Source: Labilithrix sp044226145
Lineage (GTDB): Bacteria > Myxococcota_A > Polyangia > Polyangiales > Polyangiaceae
DNA length: 64,000 bases
Assembly: GCA_044226145.1 (NCBI GenBank)
Contig: JBGAHN010000011.1
Coordinates: forward strand, 1 to 64,000
Reading direction: 5' to 3'
Shown here piece by piece: positions 33,923 through 41,862 of the stretch (the stretch's first letter is position 1; every line of letters begins with the position of its first letter). The notes under the pieces were generated by a model that was given only the letters and a program-made list of their open reading frames with translations, was not told where the DNA came from and made no database searches. The position numbers and the translations under genes are program-made.

Positions 33923-34696
33923 TCAGGGGCACGAGCAGAGCGGGTCGCCGGCGAGGCACGTGCACGCAGGCTTCGGCGTGTTCGACCTCGGCGTCGACGC
34001 CGGCTTGCTGGCGTTCGAGCGCGTCGCGCTGATGCGGTTGCTGGTCTGCGCGACCTGCTCCTTCGCCGCGAGGAGCTTCGCTTCGGCGGCGGCGCGCGAG
34101 GCGTCGTCCTTCGCGTTCTTCACGGCGGCTTCGGCCGACGCGAGCGCCTCGTTCTGCTCCTTGAGCTGGTCCATCAGCTTCTGGAGCTCGGCTTCCTTCG
34201 CCGCGAGCTCTTGCTCGTGCACGATGCGCGCGCGTTCGGCTTCGTCGGCCTTGTTCTTGATCGCGAGCCCGGCGCCGATGCCGCCGATGACGAGCAACGC
34301 GCCGATGCCGGCCGCGATGTACGTGAGCTGCTTCTTCTTCTTGTCTTGCGTGATCGTCGCGAGGTGGCGCTCGTGCTCCTGCTGCTGCTGCATCGCCTGC
34401 AGCCGCGCCTGGTTCTCCGCCTCGGAGCGCGCGCGTTCGACTTCGCCCTGACGAATGGCCTCGAGCCGAGCCTGCTCCTCGCGCGTGCGCTGCTCTTCCT
34501 GGCGACGGCGCTCTTCCTCGGCATGGAGGCGCGCTTCTTCTGCCTCGCGTGCGCGCCGCTCGGCATCCAGGCGGGACTGCTGCTCCGCCACTTCCTTCCG
34601 CTGTCGTTCGTCCTCTTCCTGCTTGATGCGATCCTCTTCGAGGTTCATCAGCTCTTTGAGGGAGAAGAGAACGGAGCTCTCTTTCTGTTCCGCCAT
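33923..34696 (-). CDS. Coiled-coil membrane protein
   Basis: The 257-residue product has a long charged coiled coil (residues about 15-120, Glu/Arg/Gln-rich). One transmembrane helix follows (QLTYIAAGIGALLVIGGIGA), then a second coiled coil (residues about 150-215, EQELAAKEAELQKLMDQLKE). The Ser/Pro tail ends in CTCLAGDPLCSCP with four Cys. Topology is probably cytosolic N-terminus and periplasmic C-terminus. It begins MAEQKESSVLFSLKELMNLE; this opening may be a conserved helix. No family recognised. The 265 bases upstream to the next gene have no visible feature beyond the start region. Confidence 0.75.
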   Translation of the reverse strand: MAEQKESSVLFSLKELMNLEEDRIKQEEDERQRKEVAEQQSRLDAERRAREAEEARLHAEEERRRQEEQRTREEQARLEAIRQGEVERARSEAENQARLQAMQQQQEHERHLATITQDKKKKQLTYIAAGIGALLVIGGIGAGLAIKNKADEAERARIVHEQELAAKEAELQKLMDQLKEQNEALASAEAAVKNAKDDASRAAAEAKLLAAKEQVAQTSNRISATRSNASKPASTPRSNTPKPACTCLAGDPLCSCP

Positions 34697-34961
34697 TCGT
34701 AGGTCTCGGCTGTTCGCGGTTCGCGTTTCGAGGAAGACGAGGCTCGTCGGACGGGGACCGCCGCGCGAGTTCCGCCGCTTCGCTGGAAGAAAACTACCCG
34801 TCTACCGTCTCGTTCGCAAACGGTAATCGGGCCGAGGCGCGTTTGTCCGTACGGGAGCGCCGAACCGTTGGACCCGCGCGCCGCGCTTGCCTTGGCCGGA
34901 GAATGGCGCCGGGAGCGATCGACGCTTGCGCTCGGACCGCCGCCCGTGGACGATGCGCCCC

Positions 34962-35177
34962 ATGGCGACGAACGTGAATGCGCACATTACCGGCACGGTC
35001 TGGAAAATCGAGGTGAAGGTCGGAGAAGATGTCTCCGAGGGGCAGATCTGCGTCATTCTCGAGTCGATGAAGATGGAGATGCCGGTCGAGGCCCCCGCGA
35101 GCGGCAAGGTGGAAGCCATCGCGTGCGCGGAAGGGCAGGCCGTCAACGAAGGCGACGTGCTCCTGACGATCGCGTAG
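34962..35177 (+). CDS. Stand-alone biotinyl (biotin carboxyl carrier) protein
   Basis: The 71-residue protein is a complete biotinyl domain: THVNAHITGTVWKI-like start, hammerhead-free fold, and the biotinylation motif ILESMKMEMPVEAP with the acceptor Lys near residue 38. It should carry carboxybiotin for an acyl-CoA carboxylase. Its small size matches free BCCP-like subunits of propionyl- or methylcrotonyl-type carboxylases in actinobacteria and myxobacteria. No carboxylase or transferase subunit is adjacent, so the partner is encoded elsewhere. Confidence 0.9.
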   Translation: MATNVNAHITGTVWKIEVKVGEDVSEGQICVILESMKMEMPVEAPASGKVEAIACAEGQAVNEGDVLLTIA

Positions 35178-35187
35178 ACTTCCGAGC

Positions 35188-35568
35188 GTGAGGTCGCGAT
35201 CCCTTCGTCCGTGGTCCGTCGCCGCGCTCGGCGCGGTGGCGGTGTGCCAGGGACTCGGTGGGTGCGGCACGAGCAGCGGTGCCGCCGGCCTCGGCGAGGC
35301 GTGCTCGGTGGCGACGGATTGCGCGCCGGGGCTCGTCTGCGTCGTTCAGAAGAACGGCGGTCGGATCTGCTCCGACGATCTGTCGAGCGTCCTCGGAAAG
35401 CCGCCGGCGTCGAACGAAGGCGACGGCGGGGACGTCGAGCCCGACGACGCGGGGGATCGAGACTCGGGGACCGGTGAAGGCGACGGCGCGACGCCCGGCA
35501 GCCCGACGCTGCATCGCCGGACGCGGGATCGCCCAAGGACGCCGGTGAGCCGGGCCCGATGCCGGTGA
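35188..35568 (+). CDS. Small lipoprotein with a frame-disrupted C-terminal tail
   Basis: The 126-residue frame has a signal peptide and lipobox (QGLGGC, Cys near residue 26), a Cys-patterned module (GEACSVATDCAPGLVCV then ICSDDL) like secreted Dickkopf/EGF-like modules of Polyangiales lipoproteins, then an Asp/Gly-rich linker. From about 35497 the frame turns Arg-rich. Asp/Ala/Gly/Pro-rich coding continues in other frames: SPDAGSPKDAGEPG at about 35499-35555, DAGEP at 35558, and DAGHVDDAGNETPDADPGG ending at a stop at 35635-35637, back in the original frame. Three single-base losses would explain this. It starts 10 bases after the biotinyl gene. Confidence 0.6.
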   Translation: MRSRSLRPWSVAALGAVAVCQGLGGCGTSSGAAGLGEACSVATDCAPGLVCVVQKNGGRICSDDLSSVLGKPPASNEGDGGDVEPDDAGDRDSGTGEGDGATPGSPTLHRRTRDRPRTPVSRARCR

Positions 35569-35692
35569 GCCGGAGCCGACGCCGGTCACGTCGACGATGC
35601 GGGGAACGAAACGCCGGACGCCGATCCCGGCGGCTGATTCCGCGTCGGACCGCCGCCCGCCGCCGGCTTCTGCTGCCGCTGCCGCGTGTAGG

Positions 35693-36715
35693 TCACTCGC
35701 GCCAGAAGAGCTTCCAGGGGTTGTGCTTCAGATCGCGCAGCATCTCCTGGACATCGTCGTAGACCGTCTCGTCCATGAGCAGGGCGCCGACGGTGCCGTT
35801 GCCCTTCTTGATGTGCTGCACGATGGCTTGCGCGTCGGCCGCCGTCGCGTTCGCGCGCGCGGCGAGCTGCGCGACGTCTTCGAGCGCCTTCTTGACCTTG
35901 ACCTGCTCCTCTTCGCCGCCGACGAGCTTCGAGACGCGGTTGACGTTCGCGAGGGCCTCGCGCGCGTCTTTGAGCATCGGGCCGCTGTCTTTCTGGAGTT
36001 GCGTCGAGATCTTGTCGACGTTGTCGAGCGTGCGGAGGAGCTTCGGGTTGTCGATGTAGTTGGTGCGCGTGTGCACGGCGATCGTGTTCGCCTCTTCGGA
36101 GAGCGACTCGAGGTTCGCCATCGTCCGATTGATGCGCTCGCGGTTGTCGGAGAGGACCGTGTTCAGGCCGCGCAGGAGGCCGGCGGTGTTCGTCGCGATG
36201 TCGCTGATGAGCTCGCGGTTGTTGCGGAGGCCGGTGATGACGGTGTCGAGCAGCTCGTAGGCGCGCGCGAGGAAGAGATCGAGGCGCGGCGGATCGACGC
36301 CCTTGACGACGCTGTTCTCGGGGAGCGGCGGCTTCTGCGGCGAGCCGGGCTCGATCTCGAGGAACTGCTCGCCGAGGACGCCCTGCGTCGTGACGTAGAA
36401 GTCGGCGTCGTCGTGGATCGCGTCTTTCACGCGCTCTTCGATCGAGAGCTTCGCGCGCACGAGCGTGCGGCGGTTGGTGACCGGATCGATCTTGCCGCCC
36501 ATGAATTGCAGCTCGCTCACCTTGCCGACCTTGACGCCGGCGATGCGCACCGGAGCTCCCGCGGCGAGGCCACCGGGGTTGTCGAAGTCGGCGTAGACCG
36601 CGTACGTCCTCTGGAACGAGAGGCCGCCCATGATGAGCACGAAAGCGGCGAGAATCCCGAGTGAAACGAGGATCAGTACACCGACTTTGACCTCGATCGA
36701 TTTCTCCTGGGCCAT
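35693..36715 (-). CDS. mlaD: MCE/MlaD-family lipid-binding protein
   Basis: The 340-residue protein has one N-terminal transmembrane helix (VKVGVLILVSLGILAAFVLI) and an MCE domain at about residues 35-125 (GGLAAGAPVRIAGVKVGKVS; GVLGEQFLEIEPG). A long helical region of about 200 residues follows, probably a coiled-coil needle or barrel extension. MCE proteins form hexameric rings in the periplasm that shuttle phospholipids between membranes, served by an MlaE permease and MlaF ATPase. Those genes lie 1.4-6 kb upstream on the same strand. It is the only MCE protein in the window. Confidence 0.9.
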   Translation of the reverse strand: MAQEKSIEVKVGVLILVSLGILAAFVLIMGGLSFQRTYAVYADFDNPGGLAAGAPVRIAGVKVGKVSELQFMGGKIDPVTNRRTLVRAKLSIEERVKDAIHDDADFYVTTQGVLGEQFLEIEPGSPQKPPLPENSVVKGVDPPRLDLFLARAYELLDTVITGLRNNRELISDIATNTAGLLRGLNTVLSDNRERINRTMANLESLSEEANTIAVHTRTNYIDNPKLLRTLDNVDKISTQLQKDSGPMLKDAREALANVNRVSKLVGGEEEQVKVKKALEDVAQLAARANATAADAQAIVQHIKKGNGTVGALLMDETVYDDVQEMLRDLKHNPWKLFWRE

Positions 36716-36926
36716 TGCGGTGAAGGCTACAAGCTACGCGCGTTTGGCTGAAGCGCTTTTCGCCGCGTTGCGCACGAAGTTTGCCTCCGTTTCTGACGCA
36801 GAGCGCCATGCTCGCGTGCGTCATACGAACCGACGGCGACGACGCCTGGCGCCCACGGACGGCGATGCGAGGAGCATCGGTCGGACGACGTGAATGCGGC
36901 GAGCGTGTGGTACGTCGAAGGCCGCC

Positions 36927-38027
36927 ATGAAGATTTGGAGCACCCACGAAGGTCTCGTCCAGAACGAAGCTCGGAGCGCGGGCAAGCCGCTCGTCCCTGG
37001 CACGTACGCGCTCTCCGTCGCCGCGATGATCGGACTCCTGTGCGGGTGCCCCGAGAAGAAGACGGATGCCTCGGCCGCGGTGGATGCGGCGTCCACGGCC
37101 GCGCCTTCGGCGAACGCGGGCCCGAGCCAATTCGATCGGCACTACGCCGGGACCCTCGGCGAGAGCGCGGCGGCCACCATGCACCTCGTGCGCGACGGCG
37201 AGAAGCTCTCGGGCACGTACACCTACGTGAAAATCGGCAAGCCGATCGCGCTCTCCGGGACGGTGGCCGCGGACGGCCGCTTCGCGATGCAAGAGTCCGT
37301 CGACGGCAAGGCCACCGGCGAGTTCAAGGGCAACTTTGGCGCGGACGGCGCGCTCGCGGGGACCTGGGCGATGCCCGACGGGAGCAAGAGCCTGCCGTTC
37401 AAGTTCGCCGAGTCGAACGCGCCCGTGCCTGCACCCACGCCCACGCCTTCCGCGTCGACTTCGACGTCGGCGCCGGCCGCCGGCAAAGCCGTCGAGCCCG
37501 CGACCAAAGACGGGTTCGTCGACTTCCTCGTCAAGCTCGCGAAATCCAACGGCGCGCCGGTGACGCGCGAAGAGGCGACGAAGGACTACGACGGTTTCTT
37601 TGCGTCCGAGTATTCACCAGGCAGCGTCGAGCGAAAGATCGCGTTCGAGAAAAAGTACAAGTTCGACGGCTTCAACTCGAACGGCGTGTCGCTCTACGTG
37701 GCCGACGTGAACAACGACGGCACGGACGACTACGCGCTCACGGACATCAACTCGGTCTCGTCGCACAACCAGCGTCTCGTGGCGGTCTACACGCCGCAGG
37801 GTGACAAGCTGAAGAGCGTTTCGCTCCCGAACGCCGCGCCGCTCAACCGGGCCATCTACCACTTCGGCGCGCCGTTTTTGTCGGTCGACGGCGAAGGCAC
37901 GACGATGCGCTTCCTCGAGCTCAAGATGGGACCGGGAGGACGGCCGATGGATCTCCTGCCGGGCGCGACCTCGCGGTACCTCTGGAAGGGAACCACGTTC
38001 AAGCTCCTCGACAAGACCGGTGGGTAA
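36927..38027 (+). CDS. Lipoprotein with a Ca-binding-like repeat, inside the Mla region
   Basis: The 366-residue product has a lipobox (LLCGC, Cys41) after a longer-than-usual n-region. An N-terminal domain (about residues 60-165) is built of strands with GTYTYVKIGKPIALSG, and a Pro/Thr/Ser/Ala linker follows. A C-terminal domain contains VADVNNDGTDDYALTD, a DxNxDGxxD loop typical of FG-GAP/VCBS or EF-hand-like calcium sites. The ATG at 36927 is preferred over 36894. It is on the opposite strand to the surrounding mla genes: divergent from mlaD and convergent with the first ATPase gene. The divergent gap (211 bases) probably carries both promoters. Confidence 0.75.
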   Translation: MKIWSTHEGLVQNEARSAGKPLVPGTYALSVAAMIGLLCGCPEKKTDASAAVDAASTAAPSANAGPSQFDRHYAGTLGESAAATMHLVRDGEKLSGTYTYVKIGKPIALSGTVAADGRFAMQESVDGKATGEFKGNFGADGALAGTWAMPDGSKSLPFKFAESNAPVPAPTPTPSASTSTSAPAAGKAVEPATKDGFVDFLVKLAKSNGAPVTREEATKDYDGFFASEYSPGSVERKIAFEKKYKFDGFNSNGVSLYVADVNNDGTDDYALTDINSVSSHNQRLVAVYTPQGDKLKSVSLPNAAPLNRAIYHFGAPFLSVDGEGTTMRFLELKMGPGGRPMDLLPGATSRYLWKGTTFKLLDKTGG

Positions 38028-38050
38028 GCCGTCGCCCGCCGACCTTCGTA

Positions 38051-38089
38051 CGACCTTCTTCGCGGTCGCCCCGCGCCCGAAGGAGGTCG
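38051..38089. terminator. Hairpin between convergent genes
   Basis: cgaccttcttcg (38051-38062) pairs with cgaaggaggtcg (38078-38089), a 12-bp stem with one G-U pair and a 15-base loop, between the stops at 38027 and 38108. No T-run follows, so termination strength is uncertain. Confidence 0.5.
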
Positions 38090-38107
38090 ACGGGTCGCGC
38101 GTCGGCC

Positions 38108-38851
38108 TCAGAGCTCCATCGGGCCGGTCGCGCGGCCGTTGATGAACTGCTGGATGACGCCGTCGTCGGTCGCGCGGAATTCTTCGGGACCGCCCAAGAG
38201 GCGGACCTTGCCGCGGTAGAGCATCGCGATCCGATCGGCGATCGAGAAGATGCTCACGAGATCGTGGCTGACGACGATCGACGTGACGCCGAGTTTGTCG
38301 GACAGCTCGCGGATGAGGACGTCGACGCGTCGCGCGCTCACCGGGTCGAGCGACGTCGTCGGCTCGTCGAAGAGCACGTAGGTCGGGTCGAGCGTCAGCG
38401 CGCGGGCGATGGCGACGCGCTTTCGCATGCCGTCGCCGAGCTCGGGCGGGTAGCGCTCGGCGAAGTCCTGCATGTGCACGAGCTCGAGGCGGCGGCGCGC
38501 TTCGTCGAGGGCCTCTTTGAACGAGAGCTTCTTGTGCTTGCGGAGCGGCAAGGCGACGTTCTCCGCGCACGTCATCGAGTCGAAGAGCGTCGAGTGCTGG
38601 AACACCATCGCGCACTTCTTCCGGACGGGGCCCATGCGGACCTCGTCGAACGTCGAGATCTCCTCGCCGTCGAGCCAGATCTCGCCGCTGTCGGGGTAGA
38701 GGAGCCCGACGAGGTGCTTGATGAGCACGCTCTTGCCGACGCCGGACGCTCCGATGATGAAGAAGACCGAGCCGGTCGGCACGTCGAAGGACACGTCGTT
38801 GAGGACGAGCTTCGGGCCGAACGATTTGACGATGTTCTTGAACTGGATCAT
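38108..38851 (-). CDS. mlaF: ABC ATPase of an Mla-type lipid transporter (first copy)
   Basis: The 247-residue ATPase matches MlaF length and pattern: Walker A GASGVGKSVLIKHLVGL, Q-loop VFQHSTLFDSMTC, Walker B YVLFDEPTTSLDPVSARRVD, and H-loop SIVVSHDLVSIF. The ABC signature is unusual: LGDGMRKRVAIARAL in place of LSGGM. It should power lipid movement through the MlaE permease. The start lies 21 bases after the first MlaE gene stop (38873), so the two form an operon. Confidence 0.9.
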   Translation of the reverse strand: MIQFKNIVKSFGPKLVLNDVSFDVPTGSVFFIIGASGVGKSVLIKHLVGLLYPDSGEIWLDGEEISTFDEVRMGPVRKKCAMVFQHSTLFDSMTCAENVALPLRKHKKLSFKEALDEARRRLELVHMQDFAERYPPELGDGMRKRVAIARALTLDPTYVLFDEPTTSLDPVSARRVDVLIRELSDKLGVTSIVVSHDLVSIFSIADRIAMLYRGKVRLLGGPEEFRATDDGVIQQFINGRATGPMEL

Positions 38852-38872
38852 TCGGGTCGAAACCGGCGCGAC

Positions 38873-39700
38873 TCAGGCGGGGAAGAGCAAGAAGCCCGCG
38901 CCGGAGAGGAAGAAGTCGAGGACGATGATCGCGAGCGACGAGTTGACGACGGCGCGCGTGGTGGCCCAGCCGACGCCTTCGGAGCCGCCGAACGTGGACA
39001 GGCCGCAGTAGCCGCTGACGACCGGGATCGCGGCGCCGTACGAGAGGCACTTGAGGACGCCGAGGCCGACGTCGCTGAAGTCGACGAGGCTGATGTTGAA
39101 GAACGTGCGGAAGGGGATGTCGAAGGCGAAGTTTGCCGTCACCGCGCCGCAGAGGATGGCGACGGTGCCCGCGAACACGACGAGCACGAGCGTCATGATC
39201 ATGCTCGCGATGAAGCGCGGGACGATGAGGAAGTCGATCGGGTCGGCCGCGCACATGCGGAGGGCGTCGACCTGCTCGGTGACGACCATCGAGCCGATCT
39301 CGGCGGCGATGCCGGCGCCGACGCGCGTGGCGAGCATGAGCGCGCCGATCGTCGCGGCGAGATCGCGGACGAGCAGCTCGATGAAGGTGGCGCCGACCAT
39401 CGTGAGATCGGGGACGACGCGCTGGGTCTGCAGGATCGTCTGGTACGCCAGGATCATGCCGATGAAGCCGAGCGTCGTGCAGAGGAAGAAGAGCGACTTG
39501 TTGCCGATCTCGTAGAGCTGGCGGATCGTCGAGCCCTTCTCGCGGCGCCCGCGCGCCGTGTAGTAGAGCGTGCGGACGAACACGGAGTAGAGCTCGCGGC
39601 CGCCGATCAGGAGATCGATCGCGGCGGCGCCGAGCTGGCCGACGAGGCCGAGCTCGGTGCTCTCGTTCGTCGCGGCGGTCGTCGGTTGGGCGGCGTTCAC
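38873..39700 (-). CDS. mlaE: MlaE-family permease, copy one
   Basis: The 275-residue inner-membrane protein has the MlaE hallmark segments: GFIGMILAYQTILQ, VRDLAATIGALMLATRVGAG, GSMVVTEQVDALRM and DPIDFLIVPRFIAS, then the C-terminal GLSTFGGSEGVGWATTRAVV. MlaE dimers form the channel between the MCE ring and ATPases. It differs clearly from the second MlaE next to it (for example DPIDFLIVPR against DPISFLIAPR), so the two could form a heterodimer. The GTG start at 39700 lies 4 bases after the other permease's stop. Confidence 0.92.
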   Translation of the reverse strand: MNAAQPTTAATNESTELGLVGQLGAAAIDLLIGGRELYSVFVRTLYYTARGRREKGSTIRQLYEIGNKSLFFLCTTLGFIGMILAYQTILQTQRVVPDLTMVGATFIELLVRDLAATIGALMLATRVGAGIAAEIGSMVVTEQVDALRMCAADPIDFLIVPRFIASMIMTLVLVVFAGTVAILCGAVTANFAFDIPFRTFFNISLVDFSDVGLGVLKCLSYGAAIPVVSGYCGLSTFGGSEGVGWATTRAVVNSSLAIIVLDFFLSGAGFLLFPA

Positions 39701-39704
39701 GGCG

Positions 39705-40535
39705 TCATCCTCCGAGGGCGAAGCTCACGAAGTAGTCGAGCATGAAGACGCCGGCCGCGCTCGTGACGACGGTGGCGTTGACGGAGCGGCCGACGCCCGG
39801 CGCGCCGCCGCTCGTCGCGATGCCGAAGTGGCAGCTCGACATGCCGATGACGAACCCGAACGCGATGCTCTTGAAGAGGCCGTTGAGGACGTCGCCGAGG
39901 CCGAGGAGGCCGCCGGTCAGGCCGTTGTAGAACGTGTCGCGCGAGACGCCGAGGAGGGCTTCGCCCGTGAAGCTCGCGCCGAGGAGCGCGAGGGCGTCGG
40001 CGAAGATCGTCATCATGAAGAGCGTGCTGACGATGGCGATGAAGCGCGGCGCGATGAGGAAGCTGATGGGATCGATGGCGAGCACGCGGAGGGCGTCGAG
40101 CTGCTCGGTGACGACCATCGTGCCGAGCTCGGCGGTGTTGTTCGCGCCGACGCGGCCGGAGATCATGAGCGCGGTCAAGAGCGGTGCGATCTCGCGGAGC
40201 GTGCCGAAGCCCGCGCCCCAGCCGAGGAGGCCTTCGGCGCCGTAACGCTTCACGATGGGGGCGGCCTGGATCACCATGATGGCGCCCGTGAAGAGCGCGG
40301 TCACGACGACGATGGGCAGCGACTTGACCGCCATCTTGTAGAGATTTTTCCAGAGCTCGCGGCTGTCGACCTTGCCGGGCAAGACGCGCTGGAAGACGCG
40401 TCCGAGGAGGATCGCCATCGCGCCCACGGTGCTGGCCAGGTTGAGGACCGCCGCGCCGACTTGCCCGAGCAAGACTTCGACGCTGCCAGGCGAGCGCGGT
40501 GCGGTGGCGGCCGTTGCCGAGTCGCTGATCGTCAT
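39705..40535 (-). CDS. mlaE: MlaE-family permease, copy two
   Basis: The 276-residue permease shows TALFTGAIMVIQAAPIVKRY, LREIAPLLTALMISGRVGAN, GTMVVTEQLDALRVLAIDPI and the C-terminal GGAPGVGRSVNATVV. It is the first gene of the mlaE-mlaE-mlaF run. Upstream, a possible minus-strand -10 box (TATAGT, complement of 40562-40567) and an AGGGG ribosome-binding site precede the ATG. Two MlaE paralogues in tandem, rather than one, is unusual for classical mla operons. Confidence 0.92.
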   Translation of the reverse strand: MTISDSATAATAPRSPGSVEVLLGQVGAAVLNLASTVGAMAILLGRVFQRVLPGKVDSRELWKNLYKMAVKSLPIVVVTALFTGAIMVIQAAPIVKRYGAEGLLGWGAGFGTLREIAPLLTALMISGRVGANNTAELGTMVVTEQLDALRVLAIDPISFLIAPRFIAIVSTLFMMTIFADALALLGASFTGEALLGVSRDTFYNGLTGGLLGLGDVLNGLFKSIAFGFVIGMSSCHFGIATSGGAPGVGRSVNATVVTSAAGVFMLDYFVSFALGG

Positions 40536-40671
40536 CGGAACCCCTGCATTTTCCGAGCGGCACTATACACTTCTTGGAACGCGACGCAGAGTCCGCGGGC
40601 CATCGGGGGGACGAAAGTGACGCCGGAGCGCTGACGCGTTGCGTTGGTGCGACGCGGTTCGCGGATCGTTA

Positions 40672-40716
40672 CGTGCCGGTCGTCGCGTGCGGATCGTCGC
40701 GTGCCGGTCGTCGCGT
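40672..40716. repeat. 17-base direct repeat, two exact copies, period 28
   Basis: cgtgccggtcgtcgcgt occurs at 40672-40688 and 40700-40716, between the second MlaE gene and the stop of the small membrane protein gene. Confidence 0.85.
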
Positions 40717-41078
40717 CAAGCGTCGGGAACGTCGAGCGCCCACGCGAGCGCGGCCACGACGGCGACGTCGGCGGCGAGGACGATCGCCACGGCGGCGAGC
40801 CCGAGGAGCAGGCCGCGCGGGTGGAAGCGGCGCGTTCGCCAGAAATGGAACGCCACCGCGAAGAGACCGAGGAGCGGCGACGCGAGCAAGGGCAGGCCGA
40901 TGAGGGCGCTGTCGCGGCTCGTCTCCGGCCACGCGCGGGCGAGCGCGTCGGGATCGCGGCGGGCGAGGCGGCGCTCGTCGAAGCGCACCGCGACGACGCC
41001 GAGGACCGTGAGGACGATCCACGACGCGATCAAGATCACGACCTCGGAGGGCGGATCGTGCGCCGCTTCGGGGGTCAT
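40716..41078 (-). CDS. Small membrane protein in the Mla region
   Basis: The 120-residue product has three hydrophobic segments (VVILIASWIVLTVLGVVAV, LIGLPLLASPLLGLFAVAFH, GLLLGLAAVAIVLAADVAVV) separated by Arg-rich loops, so it is an inner-membrane protein with three spans. It lies 28 bases after the second ATPase gene on the same strand and was probably co-transcribed with it. Nothing in it resembles MlaB or MlaC. Family not recognised. Confidence 0.65.
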   Translation of the reverse strand: MTPEAAHDPPSEVVILIASWIVLTVLGVVAVRFDERRLARRDPDALARAWPETSRDSALIGLPLLASPLLGLFAVAFHFWRTRRFHPRGLLLGLAAVAIVLAADVAVVAALAWALDVPDA

Positions 41079-41106
41079 GCCGAGATCGCCGCGGCGGGGT
41101 GCGCCG

Positions 41107-41862
41107 TCAGAGCGGCCCTTCGGTGAGCCCGTGGACGAACTGACGGACGCGCGGCTCGTGGCTCGATTTCGCCTCGGCGGTCGTGCCGTCGAAAATGAGC
41201 TCGCCGCGGTACATCATGCCGACGCGGTCGGTGACGGTGAGCAGGCGATCGAGATCGCTCGACACCATGATGACCGTCGCGTTCGACGCTCGCTGCTCTT
41301 CGCGCAAGAGCTCGAAGATCTTCTGCGACGTGACCGGATCGAGGCCCGCCGCCGGCTCGTCGTAGAGGACGATGTTCGCCTGCGTGATCGTCGCCCGCGC
41401 GACGCCGACGCGCTTCTTCTGACCGCCCGAGAGGCCGGCCGGCATGCGCGTCCCGAACCCCGAGAGCGCGACGCACGCGAGGCGCTCTTCGGCCCGCGCG
41501 AGGATGTCGTTCTCGGCCATGTTCGTGAGCCGCCGGAGCGGGAACGCGATGTTGTCGACCACGGTCATGTGGTCGAAGAGCGCGTTGTTCTGGAAGAGCA
41601 TGCCGAACTTCAGGCGCATGCGCTGCAGCTCGAGCTCCGAGGCGGTCGTCACGTCCTCGCCATCGACGAGGATGCGCCCGTTGTCGGGCTTCATGAGGCC
41701 GGTGATCATCTTGAGGAGGATGCTCTTGCCGGAGGCGCCGGGGCCGATGAGGCCGTAGAGGCATCCTTGGGGCACGTGCAGCGACACCGACCGGAGCACG
41801 TGGTTCGGGGGACCACCGCCGGTGGGACGAAACGACTTGGAGAGGGCTTCGATCGTGATCAC
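41107..41862 (-). CDS. mlaF: ABC ATPase of an Mla-type lipid transporter (second copy)
   Basis: The 251-residue ATPase has Walker A IGPGASGKSILLKMITGL, Q-loop LFQNNALFDHMTV, a normal signature (AGLSGGQKKRVGVARA), Walker B NIVLYDEPAAGLDPVTS and a D-loop. The H-loop His is replaced by Ser (IMVSSDLDRLL), which may lower hydrolysis. It is clearly diverged from the first copy. The GTG start overlaps the upstream SctJ-like lipoprotein gene's stop by 4 bases, implying coupled synthesis. Confidence 0.88.
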   Translation of the reverse strand: MITIEALSKSFRPTGGGPPNHVLRSVSLHVPQGCLYGLIGPGASGKSILLKMITGLMKPDNGRILVDGEDVTTASELELQRMRLKFGMLFQNNALFDHMTVVDNIAFPLRRLTNMAENDILARAEERLACVALSGFGTRMPAGLSGGQKKRVGVARATITQANIVLYDEPAAGLDPVTSQKIFELLREEQRASNATVIMVSSDLDRLLTVTDRVGMMYRGELIFDGTTAEAKSSHEPRVRQFVHGLTEGPL

